NCBI GenBank assembly: GCA_026168455.1
Contig: CM047426.1
Coordinates: 238,501-302,500, forward strand
Direction of reading: 5' to 3'
DNA: 64,000 nucleotides
From: Theocolax elegans
Lineage: Eukaryota > Arthropoda > Insecta > Hymenoptera > Cerocephalidae
In this document: positions 1 through 11,853 of the stretch, one piece after another
Position numbering within the stretch: position 1 is the stretch's first letter
How the letters are laid out: the number at the start of each line of letters is the position of its first letter
Position numbers and translations under genes: made by a program
The notes under the pieces: model-generated
Seen by the model: only the letters and a program-made list of their open reading frames with translations
Databases searched by the model: none
What the model was told of the DNA's origin: nothing

Positions 1-1050
1 TTTATCCCGGCCCCAAATAGTTTTTTTAAAAGACAATTTTCGATTTTGAAAAATTATTTTTTCTAAAATTTTGATTATATTATTAATTTTTATTAATCAG
101 ACCAAATGTACTTTATCGAGAATAAAAAAATCTATCAACTCAATTTAGGATTAACTAATTATCTCTATTAGTATTTTGTTATTTAAAAAAATGATTTTTT
201 TTAATTATTTTATATTTTGGAAATTAATTAGTTAAATGAACTGAAAAAGTTTATGATGATAATAGACTTTTTAAGCAAATATTTCGTCTAATTCTTATTT
301 TTTCTATAACTTCTGTCCAAATTGAGATATTTGAGCTTCTTTTTTTTATACCATGTCATACTTGATCTCAACTATTTAATAAATTTGAGTTTGAGCACCT
401 ACGTCTATTTCTTTCCGAGTTATCGGCGATTAGGTTTAAACATATTTTTTCACGATTTTCCGATAACTCCATATAATTTTCGTCAAACAGCTTATGAGAT
501 TGCATTTCATATAAATTCTTTCATATTTGGGTACCAGAAAACAGCTCTCAAAGTTGCAATGAAATCCGTTTTCCGAAAGGTGGAACCCCTCCTTGTGAGA
601 TTAGCAGCCTTTATAATTATATCTTTATCTGAATATACATAAGTTTTATCTGCAAAATAAAAAGTTATATTATAATTCGTTTTCAATTTGAAAATTATAA
701 ATAAAAATTTACCTTACTAAATTTATGTATATTTTTTTTAATGTAATTTAGAATTAATAAAATCAATAACTATATAAGTTTCGATCAGAAAAGAATAATA
801 TTTCTCGAAATGTTATAAAATTTTGTTTTAAATAATTAAATAATACTATATTTGTATGTAATGTATTACATTTAGGATCGACATGTTAATTTGAGGAAGC
901 TACGTGCCAATAAATTGGTATCGGTTTTTATAAGACGTGTAGAATCAGTGAAATGTATATAATAATATTTGCGAATGTGTTTATTATAAGAAAGAAGAAA
1001 GTCATACTCAGAAAGTTAGTTTCTACTGTCTCGCTAGGTTTCAAATGTAA
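1..1050. other. AT-rich non-coding block
   Basis: Strongly AT-rich DNA without a recognisable gene. The one sizeable open frame (322-642, plus strand) translates to a hydrophobic, low-complexity peptide that matches no family I know and is best read as chance. The stretch 420-610 has the look of an old decayed repeat, with a short resemblance to 3835-3875. Nothing else is supported. Confidence 0.6.
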
Positions 1051-1525
1051 ATGTTAAGAATTTATAATAGGTAATAGGATACATTTAATAGGAATGAAGG
1101 TGGTAGGTACGAGGCTGGTATTCGTTTATAAAGTGCATGACAAAGGGCGAGCGAACGAGATATAGAGACGAGTGAAATGTTGGAAATCTGGAGGATTCCG
1201 GAGGGTGGTACAAGATGCGCGTGCGAGGCGAAAGCCGCATTATCAAACGGAGGTCGAGAGAGAGAGAGAGAGCGCGTGCCGTGCGAGCTTCTGGAAGAAA
1301 AAACCCAAGTTGGGGCGGACGAATCTCTGGTATCTTTCTCGTTGTTTCTCGTGTAGCTTCCTTCCGCACTCGCACTCTCACGGTTCGTCGTAATACATCG
1401 GGAAATATCTCGCGGTTGCGGGACTATAAATTCGATCGCGTAAGACAAATATTTTTCGGATAAATCGCTCGAGAGATATCTTGATACTTGCCGTTGAGGT
1501 GGGCCGCGCGATGGGGAAGGGGGGC

Positions 1526-1540
1526 GGGGGGGGGGGGGGG
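1526..1540 (+). repeat. G15 homopolymer in a G-rich cluster
   Basis: An uninterrupted run of 15 G, preceded by shorter G runs from 1513. The cluster could form a G-quadruplex on the plus strand. Length is likely to be unreliable in any assembly. Confidence 0.9.
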
Positions 1541-2669
1541 AGGAGCGGGAACCAACCGAATCGCTCGGAAAAGCAGAAACTCACGGAGGCTCGTGCCCCC
1601 GTAAGTACCAAATATTCGTCATTCCCCTTCCTCGCGACTCGGACAATTTTCCGGTGCATCCGCCCTCCGCCTCGAGTACCATATTCGCGAGCGAGTCGAT
1701 CGTAAATCCACGTTCTTCGATTATTCGACTCTCGTTGGCCATGGCCATGGCCATCCGAATAAACTGACGCTTACGGCTTACGTCTGATCTTTCGTTTGAT
1801 TATTTTCTTCCAAAGAGACTCTAACTCTCTGAGTGTAAATGTGACGTGCTACACAGATCAATCGAAAGTAGCATCAATCTCGTTATCAAGATAAGATAAT
1901 ACAACTTTATCTTGGATCGTGGTGGAGGCGGTGGAGCGTACGGTCCATACGAAACGAGAACGCGAGCTCGCTTCGACACTCGAAAATTTAGTGCTCGCGT
2001 TGCGCATATTCTCCATTTTAAATAACGAGGGCAGTATTGTCATCGGCATGAGTTTCTAGAGATAATTTGTCTTGGTGGTTCAAGCGGAAAGTAAATATAT
2101 ATGTTGCTCGTTATTTTAACTGTGCTACATCAAGAAATAGCGGCACCGTCACCGGGGCTTCGATCACGGGGCAAAAATAGATCCGGGCACCAAGCTCGTA
2201 AAGATAATTAAATGATTTTATTACATGCAAGTGCATACACTCATCGACTCGAGGCGTACACAGAGTGTAGTTGAGTTCGCTCGCGGACATGCACGCATCT
2301 TCGTCTCAGGTAAAAAGAAGCGGATTCTTTTGTGGGAAGAGATCGCTCACCATACACGGCTCGTTGGAGAAAGGGGAATTGGGAAATTGCAGGGATATTG
2401 GGTTATTCGGTGGAGGTGGCGGGATGTCCGATCGAGTCCGAAGCCGCGTGAGGTGGTGTCCCTCGGTAAGGGCGGGACGAGTTCGAGAATCAGCTCGGTC
2501 GAGCGTTACCACCGACTCGGTCTCCAAACGTCTCTCGTACGTCTCTCGTCCGTCTCGGTCCGTGAACCCAGGAGGGATAGACCACACCGAGACTCGGAGA
2601 TTTACGCGAGGCGTGCAACTGCCGAGAGCTAGTCCACGAGCTAGAAAGACAAGAGAGAAAAAAAAAGTA

Positions 2670-2703
2670 AGTCGTCGTCGTCGTCGTCGTCGTAGTCGTC
2701 GTT
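2670..2703 (+). repeat. GTC triplet microsatellite
   Basis: About eleven GTC units with one interruption (GTA), directly after a GTAAGT donor-like hexamer at 2667-2672. It is not within a credible reading frame. Confidence 0.85.
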
Positions 2704-2920
2704 TCGATTCGTCGGATGGTAGAGATTCTCGCGTGTACATCCACCGAGTCCGAGTGGTAGCGGATGTTCATTTTCCCTTCGAGTCGTCGGTCGGTTTACT
2801 CGTTTACGGAAACCCGAGCCAGACGGACCGAGAGATCACGGAATGTACTCTCGCTCCTCTCCCCACTCCCGGAACTCGTCTTACACTTTTATTCCCCTAA
2901 CAGAGATAAAGAAATGCAAC

Positions 2921-2942
2921 CTCTCTCTCTCTCTCTCTCTCT
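2921..2942 (+). repeat. (CT)11 microsatellite
   Basis: Eleven perfect CT units; the minus strand reads GA, a potential GAGA-factor target in insects. Confidence 0.9.
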
Positions 2943-2980
2943 ATCTCGCTTTACCTTCGGAATTAAAAAGTTAGCACCAG

Positions 2981-5480
2981 TATTACACTTTATTTAAAAG
3001 CCGTTTGTGTGATTATTTGCAGTCTGCAGATTTATAAGACATGCGTCTGTCACCTTTGCGCCTGCGTTTTCGCGTTTTTGTGTTGCGTTTTTTTTTTTGT
3101 ATTAGTTTAAGTATTAGTTTAGTTAGCTGAGATAACAAAATCAACTACACTAGTTATAATAGTTAAGTTTGAATTGTCTGTAAATATTTCTTTCCTTATA
3201 TTTACTTGTCTATTACAATTTACAATATAATCTACACGCGTATATAGTATAAACTAGTTGAAAACTTGATTACTGCTACTATCATCGATGTAAATAAAAA
3301 ATTGTATTTTACTGCTGTTGCCTTACGGTTGAATCTCAACCTAGGCACATTAAACACTTATCAATCAATCAATCAATCAATCTCTCTCTATTTAATATAT
3401 TATTGTATTATTATTATTTTTATTATTTTACACTTACAAGGAGTAAATCGTATGTTTGGTAAACGGATCGTGCCCAGTTTTAGTATACGTTTTCTAATAT
3501 AAAAATATGAAAAAAGCGAGAGCCGCAGATCCTGACAATCGTTTTTTCATAAGTTATACGGTATTAAAACAAAATTTCCAAAAAAAAAGACTTCACTTTA
3601 AACGGTTGTAACTTCTAACCTATCAAATATTGACATTTAAACTAAAGTTTAATGAAAAGCTAAGATAAAATAGATATAATTTAAAAAAAGTACGTTCAAA
3701 TCCGTTAGAATGGAGCAGATATAGCCGAATTAAAAATTTGAAGAAATTTAGCTTAAAAAAATCAATAAAATTAGTACTTCCCAATTTTTGTTTAAAATTG
3801 CTTCTAATTCTTAATCCTAGAGTTTGGTAAGGATCCATTTTCCAAAAGGTGTAGATTCTCCTTGTTAGTGAGATTGTTTCATGTGATTTAAATATCGTTT
3901 GATATTTCATTTGGATGTTTAGTCGGAAATTGTATTTAATTTTTAAAAAGTTAATGACGGACGAATAGATTAATGATTTGTATCAACAGTTCGCTACAAA
4001 TAACTTAACATTGCAATACGACGCGCGTAAGTATAATAATGTATCGAGTTTACAATTTACAGTCGACTTGAAGTCGTATGGAATGTATGGATTTTAGTTT
4101 GTAAGTGGTGAATACTTGGAAAGAAAGAAATTAAAAGAGATGGGGCGGTGGTTGGAGGAGGAGAAAGCAAGTTCCATCAGTGTAGCACTTACCATCACGA
4201 GCATCACAAGTAATAGTTACACGTATACAAGAAGCCCCTCACTAATTGTACACTTTGAATTGTTGCGGACTGTTACTGTCTCGCGTAATCGTTTACTTGG
4301 CGTGATGTGGTGTATCTATAGATTAATAGTAATGAACTTTCAAGTTTAAATTAATAAAGTTTGATGATAACGAATTCGTGAGTGTGTATCGAGGTGCAGA
4401 AGAATATTCATAATGTTTCGTAGTCGTGTCGTAGAATATTAATTCAATAAATCCGAATAAGTATAATATGACAAGAAAATCTATGAGACAAATATAAAAC
4501 AAATAGTTTATTATTGTTTATTATTGTAAACCTACGGATTAATTAGATACATATATAGGCCTCCCTCTCACTCACACATACAATCTGGCCGGATATTTTC
4601 CTGGCGATTCGTCGACGGTTCTCCTTCCGTGATTATTTATATCGAGCTGGCTGTAGACTATGTGTGTCTCTTGAAATCGTCGGTGGACTTTCTTAAATAT
4701 TTGGTCAACGTGACTTAGTGTGAGTCAAATCTCTTTTCTTTTGCGAACATTTTCTCCCCTCCCTTCATTTACCTTACCTTTGTGAAAATCGTAAAGGTTA
4801 TTACCTCAGCAATTCTCGTCATCCGCATAGGTCTACCTATATAGGTATGTGCAATACGTACGTTATACTTTAAAGGGATGACCTAGGAGAATTATATAGA
4901 TATACTTTGGGGTTTTTTTGGTATACATATCTTAGTGTTAAGGTTTCGGTAACGATATAATACACGCGATATTATACCTTTACGTTACCGATGTCAATAC
5001 GAAGGAAAAAATGATTGGGCGTTGATTGAACGATCGATAAAAGTGAAATGATTGCCGTCACCTACGGTGATACAATGATACGATGGGCCTCGAACATTCG
5101 AAACATTCGTCCATAACATTCGTCGATACCACGCAATAAAAAGCAATAAAAATCTAATGGCGAGGAATAGCAATAAGAGAGAAAAAGTGATCGTATCAAC
5201 TTGGTTGAGAGTTTTTGAGACCCGGCTAATAGACGACCCAATAATTGTATAGAAGCTGCAACACAAAGTATAATAATAAAAAAGTGTATCTATAAAATAT
5301 ATAAAATGTTCAAATACATATACAAATAAGTATATATTATCCGTAACCGAAGAATATTCAGAGGATCGATAAAATAAGTGATGATACAGAAAGCTAAATT
5401 TTCCACGGTAGCGGATGGGAATTGAGTGCACCACTAGAGAAACCGATGTCCTTCGCCGAAAACCGAACCCACTGGAACCC
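2981..5480. other. AT-rich non-coding block
   Basis: AT-rich sequence with a short ATCA tetranucleotide array near 3358-3382 and poly-A/T runs. The stretch 3560-3930 has the low-information style of a decayed repeat. The longest open frame (4994-5500, minus) is tyrosine/phenylalanine-rich and not recognisable. I see no exon, RNA gene or transposon terminus that can be defended. Confidence 0.55.
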
Positions 5481-6320
5481 ATAACACTGGCGCTTTTCAT
5501 TATTCATTAATCCACGCGGCTCGAATCATTCGCGCGGTTTGTAGGTGGAAATGGAAGGCCATTTAGCGATTGGGTGCAGGCGGGTGTGTGTGTGGGGGGG
5601 GGGGGGGGGAGGTCCCTCCAGTGCAATACCGCTCGAGGGCGAACGAGCTCGTAAAGAGAGGAGTGGAGTCGCGTGCGCTTGCTACGGAGCCGCAGAAGGG
5701 GAAATAAGAAGAAGAAGCGCCTCGGCTCTCGGCGGTGCAGGTCCTCGCCTTGCGTTTACGAGCCAGCTCGGGACGCCTCGAGATTTCGAGAGCGACTGCG
5801 TACGCGCGTTAAAATTGAGCGGAATACGTACGCGCACCCGAGAGCCAACCCGAGGAGCTTTGTTCCGGTTTATCGGAGCTTTCGAAGCTTTCGCCCTGAT
5901 GCTGCGCTTCTTCGAAAAGTATTGCCGCTCTCTACCGCAGTGCGTTGCTCGGCTATTAGGTTGATTCGGTGAAAGCCCGTGGGGTCGTTTGCATGCGTCC
6001 GATCATTCGACATCTTCTCTTCTCCGTGCGTTCAAAGAGAGTTCGTCCAACCGTAAACACGGGGGTTTTCGTCAAGATGAGTCGCGGTTCCATTTTTTCG
6101 ATTCCGCGATGAAATTACCATTATAGACGCATATACGTTACAAGTAGTATCGCAAAAGTAATTGAGGCAACCGTTGTGTTTGACAGCTGTTGCCGCGACG
6201 TGATTCGTACGCGGAGCGCGCGCGAATTCCGTTGAAAACCACGAAACTCAATGCGATCCGTTGAATTATTTAACAAGCTCGTAGTGCCGAAGTAATTGAA
6301 CGGTCTTACGAGGTGGTAAG
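5481..6320. other. CpG-rich block, no supported gene
   Basis: A CpG-dense stretch with open frames in two plus-strand phases (5545-5964 and 5673-5972), neither resembling a known protein. A strong donor-like GTAAGT sits at 6315-6320. A short mariner-terminus-like word lies at 6152-6167. It could be an untranslated exon or regulatory DNA, but this rests on composition only. Confidence 0.35.
5594..5609 (+). repeat. G16 homopolymer
   Basis: Sixteen consecutive G following a short GT array. Confidence 0.9.
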
Positions 6321-9300
6321 TTGGGGGCGCGCGGCACTAAACGCCCGACAAAAGCTCACGAACCCGCAATCACCGAGTCGAAAAGTATACCTCGAGTAAT
6401 AGCCAGAGTTTTTCTACGGCTTGCTCTCGAGTCTCGACTCGCTACGAGTTTTCTAAAACTCCCTCGGTCTCACGCAACCTCGAGAATCCCCAACGAGCCT
6501 CGAGGGAGGGATCGCCGCCGCCGCCGCCGCCGCCGTTGCCGCCGTTGCCGCGGTACTTGGACGACCTACCCCGATGCTCCTATCACCCCGTATCACTTCC
6601 CCTATCATCTCTGTTATAAGCCCATCGACGACTCGGAGAATCGGATTTTTATCATTCGTAAAGTCGTGTTGTCCCGTTTCTACAGATTAAATACTCTTTG
6701 GGTTCTTCTTCCTTTCGAATCGAGGGTCGAGGGTCACCAGTTTCGTTTGGACAATTATACCTTGAGTGTGCCGTCGAACAGTTTACCGTGAACCGTTCGC
6801 AGCATGGATTATTCTTAAGTTACTCTCTGCTCTCGCACCGGATTCGTTCGAGGGTCACAAGTTTCGTTTAAGCCGATGATGCACTAGTAGATCAATATTT
6901 TTCGAGAAGTCATCACTGCCGTTTAAATTATCCCCTTTAAATAATATAAAAAAATGATTGAATTTTTTGGGAAAAACGTGAATGCGCCGCACGTGTAACT
7001 AATCACGTACGTGTTGTATGGTAACCTGGGAGATAATGGATGTAGTGTTTTCTGAGAAATGTGGATAAAATATACGTTCGTCATTGGAATGTGGAACGGC
7101 AGGAACCTTTGGGGGTTTAAGGGGTAACGAAGAGTCTTTGAGTAACGTACGAACGTTAAACTGCAATGAGTAAGCGGTGAAGGTAGTTTTAGTTTTTCTA
7201 AAGGACGGGCGCCCAAGTCTAAATGCCACAGAAAATCTCGCGAGGGAGCGATTCGAGTAAGTAGGAAGGTTTGTCCCTTACGCGGCGAGTCTCGGTGTCC
7301 CACGTGGGTACACTACAGTACCCCCGGTATCGGGGAAATGGAGAGATAAACCGATCGCAAGGAAATACCCTCCAGTGATGCCAAAAAGAATCCGTAAATC
7401 CGTACGCGCGAGGGGTTTTACAAGGGTTTTACAGGTGCGAAAGAAACACGCCGCAGAGGACTGATTAACCCTCGGGAAACGAATCGCTGGCGTAAATGGC
7501 GAATCAAACTCGGTGGCCGATTTCTTTTCAAACGCTATACTTAAATCGCGAATAAAAGGGCGTAAGCCCGAGTACGATGGACCGGTTGCCCAATATCGTT
7601 TATCGTTTATCGTTTATCGTTTAACAATTAATTAAAAAGATTGAAACACGCGAAATAAATGCAAGTTATCTTGTCTACGTGATTTAAATATGTAGGTCGA
7701 GAGGGTATATCACAGCTGGAATTTCGCGTACGAAAAGAGTGGATGGGTGTGTGGGTGTGCAAGTGTTGTCGTGTATGAACGGAGTCGCGGAGAGGTTATA
7801 GTTGCACGCGAGCGTAGTAAGTTATAAGTAGAATGTTATCTATTGGGAAGGGAGGTGATGCGGTCGGTTATTGAGTGGCTATAACGCGGATAGCGAAACG
7901 GGTGGACGGGGAGGAGAGAGATGACGGAACGAGTTTCGAAGGAAAAATGGGGAACGGGAAGAGAGAATGGGTGCGGGTAGGTGGTTGTGGCGCAGTGCTC
8001 CCGAGGGAGAGCCGCGCGACGCGGAATGCCGCGACAGTTCCACTTCCGAGCGAGAAACGGCTACGACGTTCGCGAATTTCCAGTGTGTACCGTCGACTAG
8101 CCCATGGAACTTGCCCCTCAGATATCTCCCTAGCGCGTTATCAGCTCTTCATGACTTTGAAGTTTGCCTCGGCTCCTTTCCGTCTCCCTCCGTCTCTCTC
8201 CATCTCGGTAGTCCCCCCCCCCGCTCCCCTCGCCCCCGTCCCGTCTTCGTATCTAAGCACTCCGAGATCTTTACCCCTCGAGAAGGATCGGGGCCGAGAG
8301 ATAACCCACGAACCACGAGGGCCCGTCGCCTAATTAAGCCCGGGTCATAGCTGGCCCCCACAGGAGGACTCGACTACACGCGTCGATTAGTCGAGAGACC
8401 AAAAGGACGATCGATCACCCACCCTCGCGTTCGCGCCTCGTACGACGGACGTTATACCGCGGTAAACGGTCGGCAAAAAGTAATTCCGAATTATATTAAT
8501 ATAATCCAACAAACCGAATATCTAACGAATCTGAGCTCTGAGCTAGGCGAAAATATCCCTGATTTTATTTCCTATTTATTGATTCTCACCGCACTCGCCG
8601 CAAGTTATATATCTATTATGCGTTAGCTACACTCTATACGTTCTTCCAAGCTCTGATTCTACCCAACTGTATTCGTGGAGAGGAGAGAGCAGTCCACCAA
8701 AACATAATTAAGTTAATTTGTAATATTTTATTGACAATATGTGTATGTATTACGTTGTCGTAGTCGCGTATAATATATTATATTAGGAGAATCGTGCTAA
8801 AGGAGTCGAGGCCACCTGATAAACGGATCTTTGTTCAAAATAAGCGTATCGGATATTTTAACTCTAATCAACCAAATAAGTAAAATAGAGTAGGTAGAGG
8901 AAGTGTGTTTTAAACTAGTCGAATAATCTAATTCAAGTATATATTAAAGAGAATTTGGATCCAAGTGTCGCGGTCGCTATGATGCGTTGCTTTGCGATAA
9001 AAAGAGGTACGAGTCGGATGGAAGCGGGTGGAAGCGGTGTACGGGTCTATAGGGTAATGGAAGCCCGTAAAGTGGCAAAACGTCGAACGGAGGACGAAGA
9101 GGAGGATTTTTAATATTCCGGATGATCCATTTGACGCGACATAGCTCGATAACTCAGGACCCGGGAGATACGCGCGTGGTATAGAGAACAAGCTGTTTCA
9201 CGAGATATCAATCGAATGATTTAGCGCGCGGAGTGTGGCAACTCGACAAGGCGGCAGTCTGGGAATACGATTCGGGGAATGCGCCATGCGCCCCCTCGGC

Positions 9301-9830
9301 AAAGAGACGACGAATGTCAAGGCAAACAACGCGAGAGAGTAAAAATGAGTGAGATCGAGCTGCCGATATTGCTCTTCGAGAGTGCAATCCACCGGGAGAA
9401 TAAAAAAGGCAGCCCGCGATCGCGCGGCCCACCCACCCGAGAAAAAGCGGTTGCATCGCGAGGTGTACGCCGCCTTTTCGCGGAGGCACCTTCCTGATCC
9501 CGGAAAATCGCTCCTCCCTTCCTCGCGGGGCCATCCCGGAGTATGGATTTTCGCGACGTGACTAATACGTTGGGGGGGGGGGGAGGGGTGTTGCACTAGC
9601 ACCAACACCAGCACATCGGTACACCAGCGTGTGAGCGCGATGCTCGATGCTCGAGCCACCCGGCGCGTATCACGGCCAGGCAGATACCTTCCCGAAGCTA
9701 TATTACGCGATATTTCGATTGTGCGCGCGGAGCTTTTTATGCGCCGGCCTCTCCACCCGCGGGAGAGACAGGGAAATGAGGAGAGAATGGGAAACACCCG
9801 GGTAAAACCCCATTGGTGCGCTCTTTGATT
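6321..9830. other. Mixed CpG-rich non-coding block
   Basis: No gene recognised. It contains a GCC array, four tandem copies of TTTATCG at 7594-7622, a C10 run at 8213-8222 and a G12 run at 9572-9583. The open frames at 7875-8350 and 9198-9797 overlap on several phases and strands and are arginine/serine/proline-rich, as expected from CpG-rich non-coding DNA. Confidence 0.5.
6512..6552 (+). repeat. GCC/CGC triplet array
   Basis: About eight perfect units followed by GCCGTT variants. In one frame it gives polyarginine; no host gene supports a coding role. Confidence 0.85.
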
Positions 9831-11836
9831 TTTCCTCCACTTTATATTCCCTTTTTATGTACCACTTCCCGTTGTCCCTCTTTGTCCTCTCCTTTTTTTC
9901 AGCCTTCCTTTAATTAAACTCTCGAGCGTTATCTTCTCCCCGTAAACTTTTGCGCTTTTTAACCCCGCGACGCAAATCTCCTTTGATGAATCTTCTTTGA
10001 CAGTTTTTTCAGTATTTCTCGCGGCTTGTACAATAGAGAATGACCGAGGGCCCGCGCGCGCTAGCTTGTTTATCGACCACCATAATGCATATCAATTAAG
10101 TTACACGCGCAATATTGATCCGATGTATGTAGATATTTCCCGTAACTGTTTCTTATCGGAATAATCTCTATAGCTCGAAGTTTTACCGGCGGGCGAGCAC
10201 CCACAACGGGGAGATCGACGATATTTTTTGTTCCGAACGAAATTCAACATTCGTATCGGTTATAATCGCATATATCGAACGGAAACGCTCGACCTCCTAG
10301 AATGACATAACAAGCCTCTCGTGGTAACACTTTGTCGGCAGCGGTGCTGGGGCTATTTTTCGTTGGTGCGCGTTGCGGCGCGTTGAGGCTCGAGGCTCGA
10401 ATCTATCGATCGAACGGTAGTTCGGTTAATTGCTATTTCAACGGAAATTATACAGGACAAAACGTACGGAAACAAGCTGATTTTGATGACCGATAATGTA
10501 AACAATAATTTCGATCCCGGATTTTATTGAATCGCGCGGTACGTATAGGTGCGACCGGGGCCGCGTGGGTGCGCGTGCAGGGTAATGTTGTAAAAACAAA
10601 AGCTCGTAATTAGCCGAATGGATGTATCGTATAATTTAGATCAAACAAACGGCATTAATTAATACAGCGCATACCTGTATTACCTTCTGTACTTTTCGCT
10701 GATGCATAAAATTCAATTCGCGATTTCGCAGCAGTATATGCTACTGTACGGCCCGTACATTTGTTATAGCCCAACCGCAACAAATAATCCGATTCCTACT
10801 CTCTGTTACACGTCGTTCCCCGAGCACGAATGCGCGAATGCGCGAATGCGCGAACGCGCTAATGAGCCAATTTTTAAAAATATTACGTGCACCTCACCAT
10901 TTTTAATATATATATATATATATATATACCTACACGACCTGCAACCATTAAATCCGATGAAAAATTAACTTTAAATTCTAATTAAACGTTTAACGCCCTT
11001 GTTAAATTACCTTTCGCACCGTTGTCGGTTGTCGGTTGTCGGTTTGTTTAATATTTAACACGCCCGGCGATTAATCTTGGTGCAGGTACGCTCGTCAACC
11101 TGCAAGAAGGGCGCCGTATAATACCAGCCCGCTCACACTCGAACTTTCGACTTTAATCTCAACATGGAAAGAAACATACATTTAATGAAAATTACTCGAA
11201 TCCGCATGGCAGAAAACAGACGAGGTTTACTCGTATGTTTTTTCACAATAATTGCAGTAGTATAAATACGCATAGATGAAGGATGTGGTAAAGATAATCG
11301 CGTTATTGACTATGCTGTGCTATGTGCGCAGTAATACTTTCCGGAAGAGAACGAGAAAATTTGTTATTCAATTTATTTGTCAATAAAATGACAGGTGTTA
11401 GATATAATGTATAAAAAAAAGAAAAAGAGGTTTCGGAACTCGGTGTGAGTGCAGCGTAAACGGCCCGAGGATATCCCGAGATTCCCTTCCGCCGAGGCGC
11501 CTAGTCGCGCCGGTGCGAAATCCCGAAAGCAGAGAAGCACGGTACTAATTGATAATCCAGCTCGTAACTCGCGCCTAGGCAGAGACGCTTCGGAGGATCG
11601 AGGCTGCAGCACTGCACCCACCTCGGCCCGATTAATCGAGTCGTCCATTCGCGCGAAATCCCGGAATAACGGGACTAATAATTCTTGGCGGGCGCGTCCC
11701 CCTTCCTAAAGGAGTCGTCGAGTCGCGATTACATCCGGTTACACGCCCTCATCTCGACACCCCGTACCATTTTGTTTTCGGCCTTATCATGCCTAGCTCT
11801 TACCTCACCTATACTACGTACTCGATGCATTGATTT

Positions 11837-11853
11837 CCCCCCCCCCCCCCCCC
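11837..11853 (+). repeat. C17 homopolymer
   Basis: Seventeen consecutive C; G-quadruplex potential on the minus strand. Confidence 0.9.

Larger units (their letters stand above)
1051..2980. other. CpG-rich non-coding block with simple repeats
   Basis: CpG-dense DNA with overlapping open frames on both strands, which is the expected effect of low stop-codon density and not evidence of a gene. It holds a G15 run, a GTC triplet array, a CT tract and a CCATGG triple repeat at about 1738-1755. Donor-like GTAAGT sites occur at 1600 and 2667. The stretch 2480-2666 could be an untranslated first exon ending at the second donor, but no promoter or reading frame confirms it. Confidence 0.45.

Noticed and set aside
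420..3880. Similarity between 580-605 and 3838-3875 suggesting one decayed repeat family
   Set aside because: Only a short word around TTTTCC.AAAGGTG and CTCCTTGT aligns; the surrounding AT-rich DNA does not align convincingly by eye.
6512..6552. Triplet array as a polyarginine or polyproline coding repeat
   Set aside because: No credible reading frame surrounds it in any phase.
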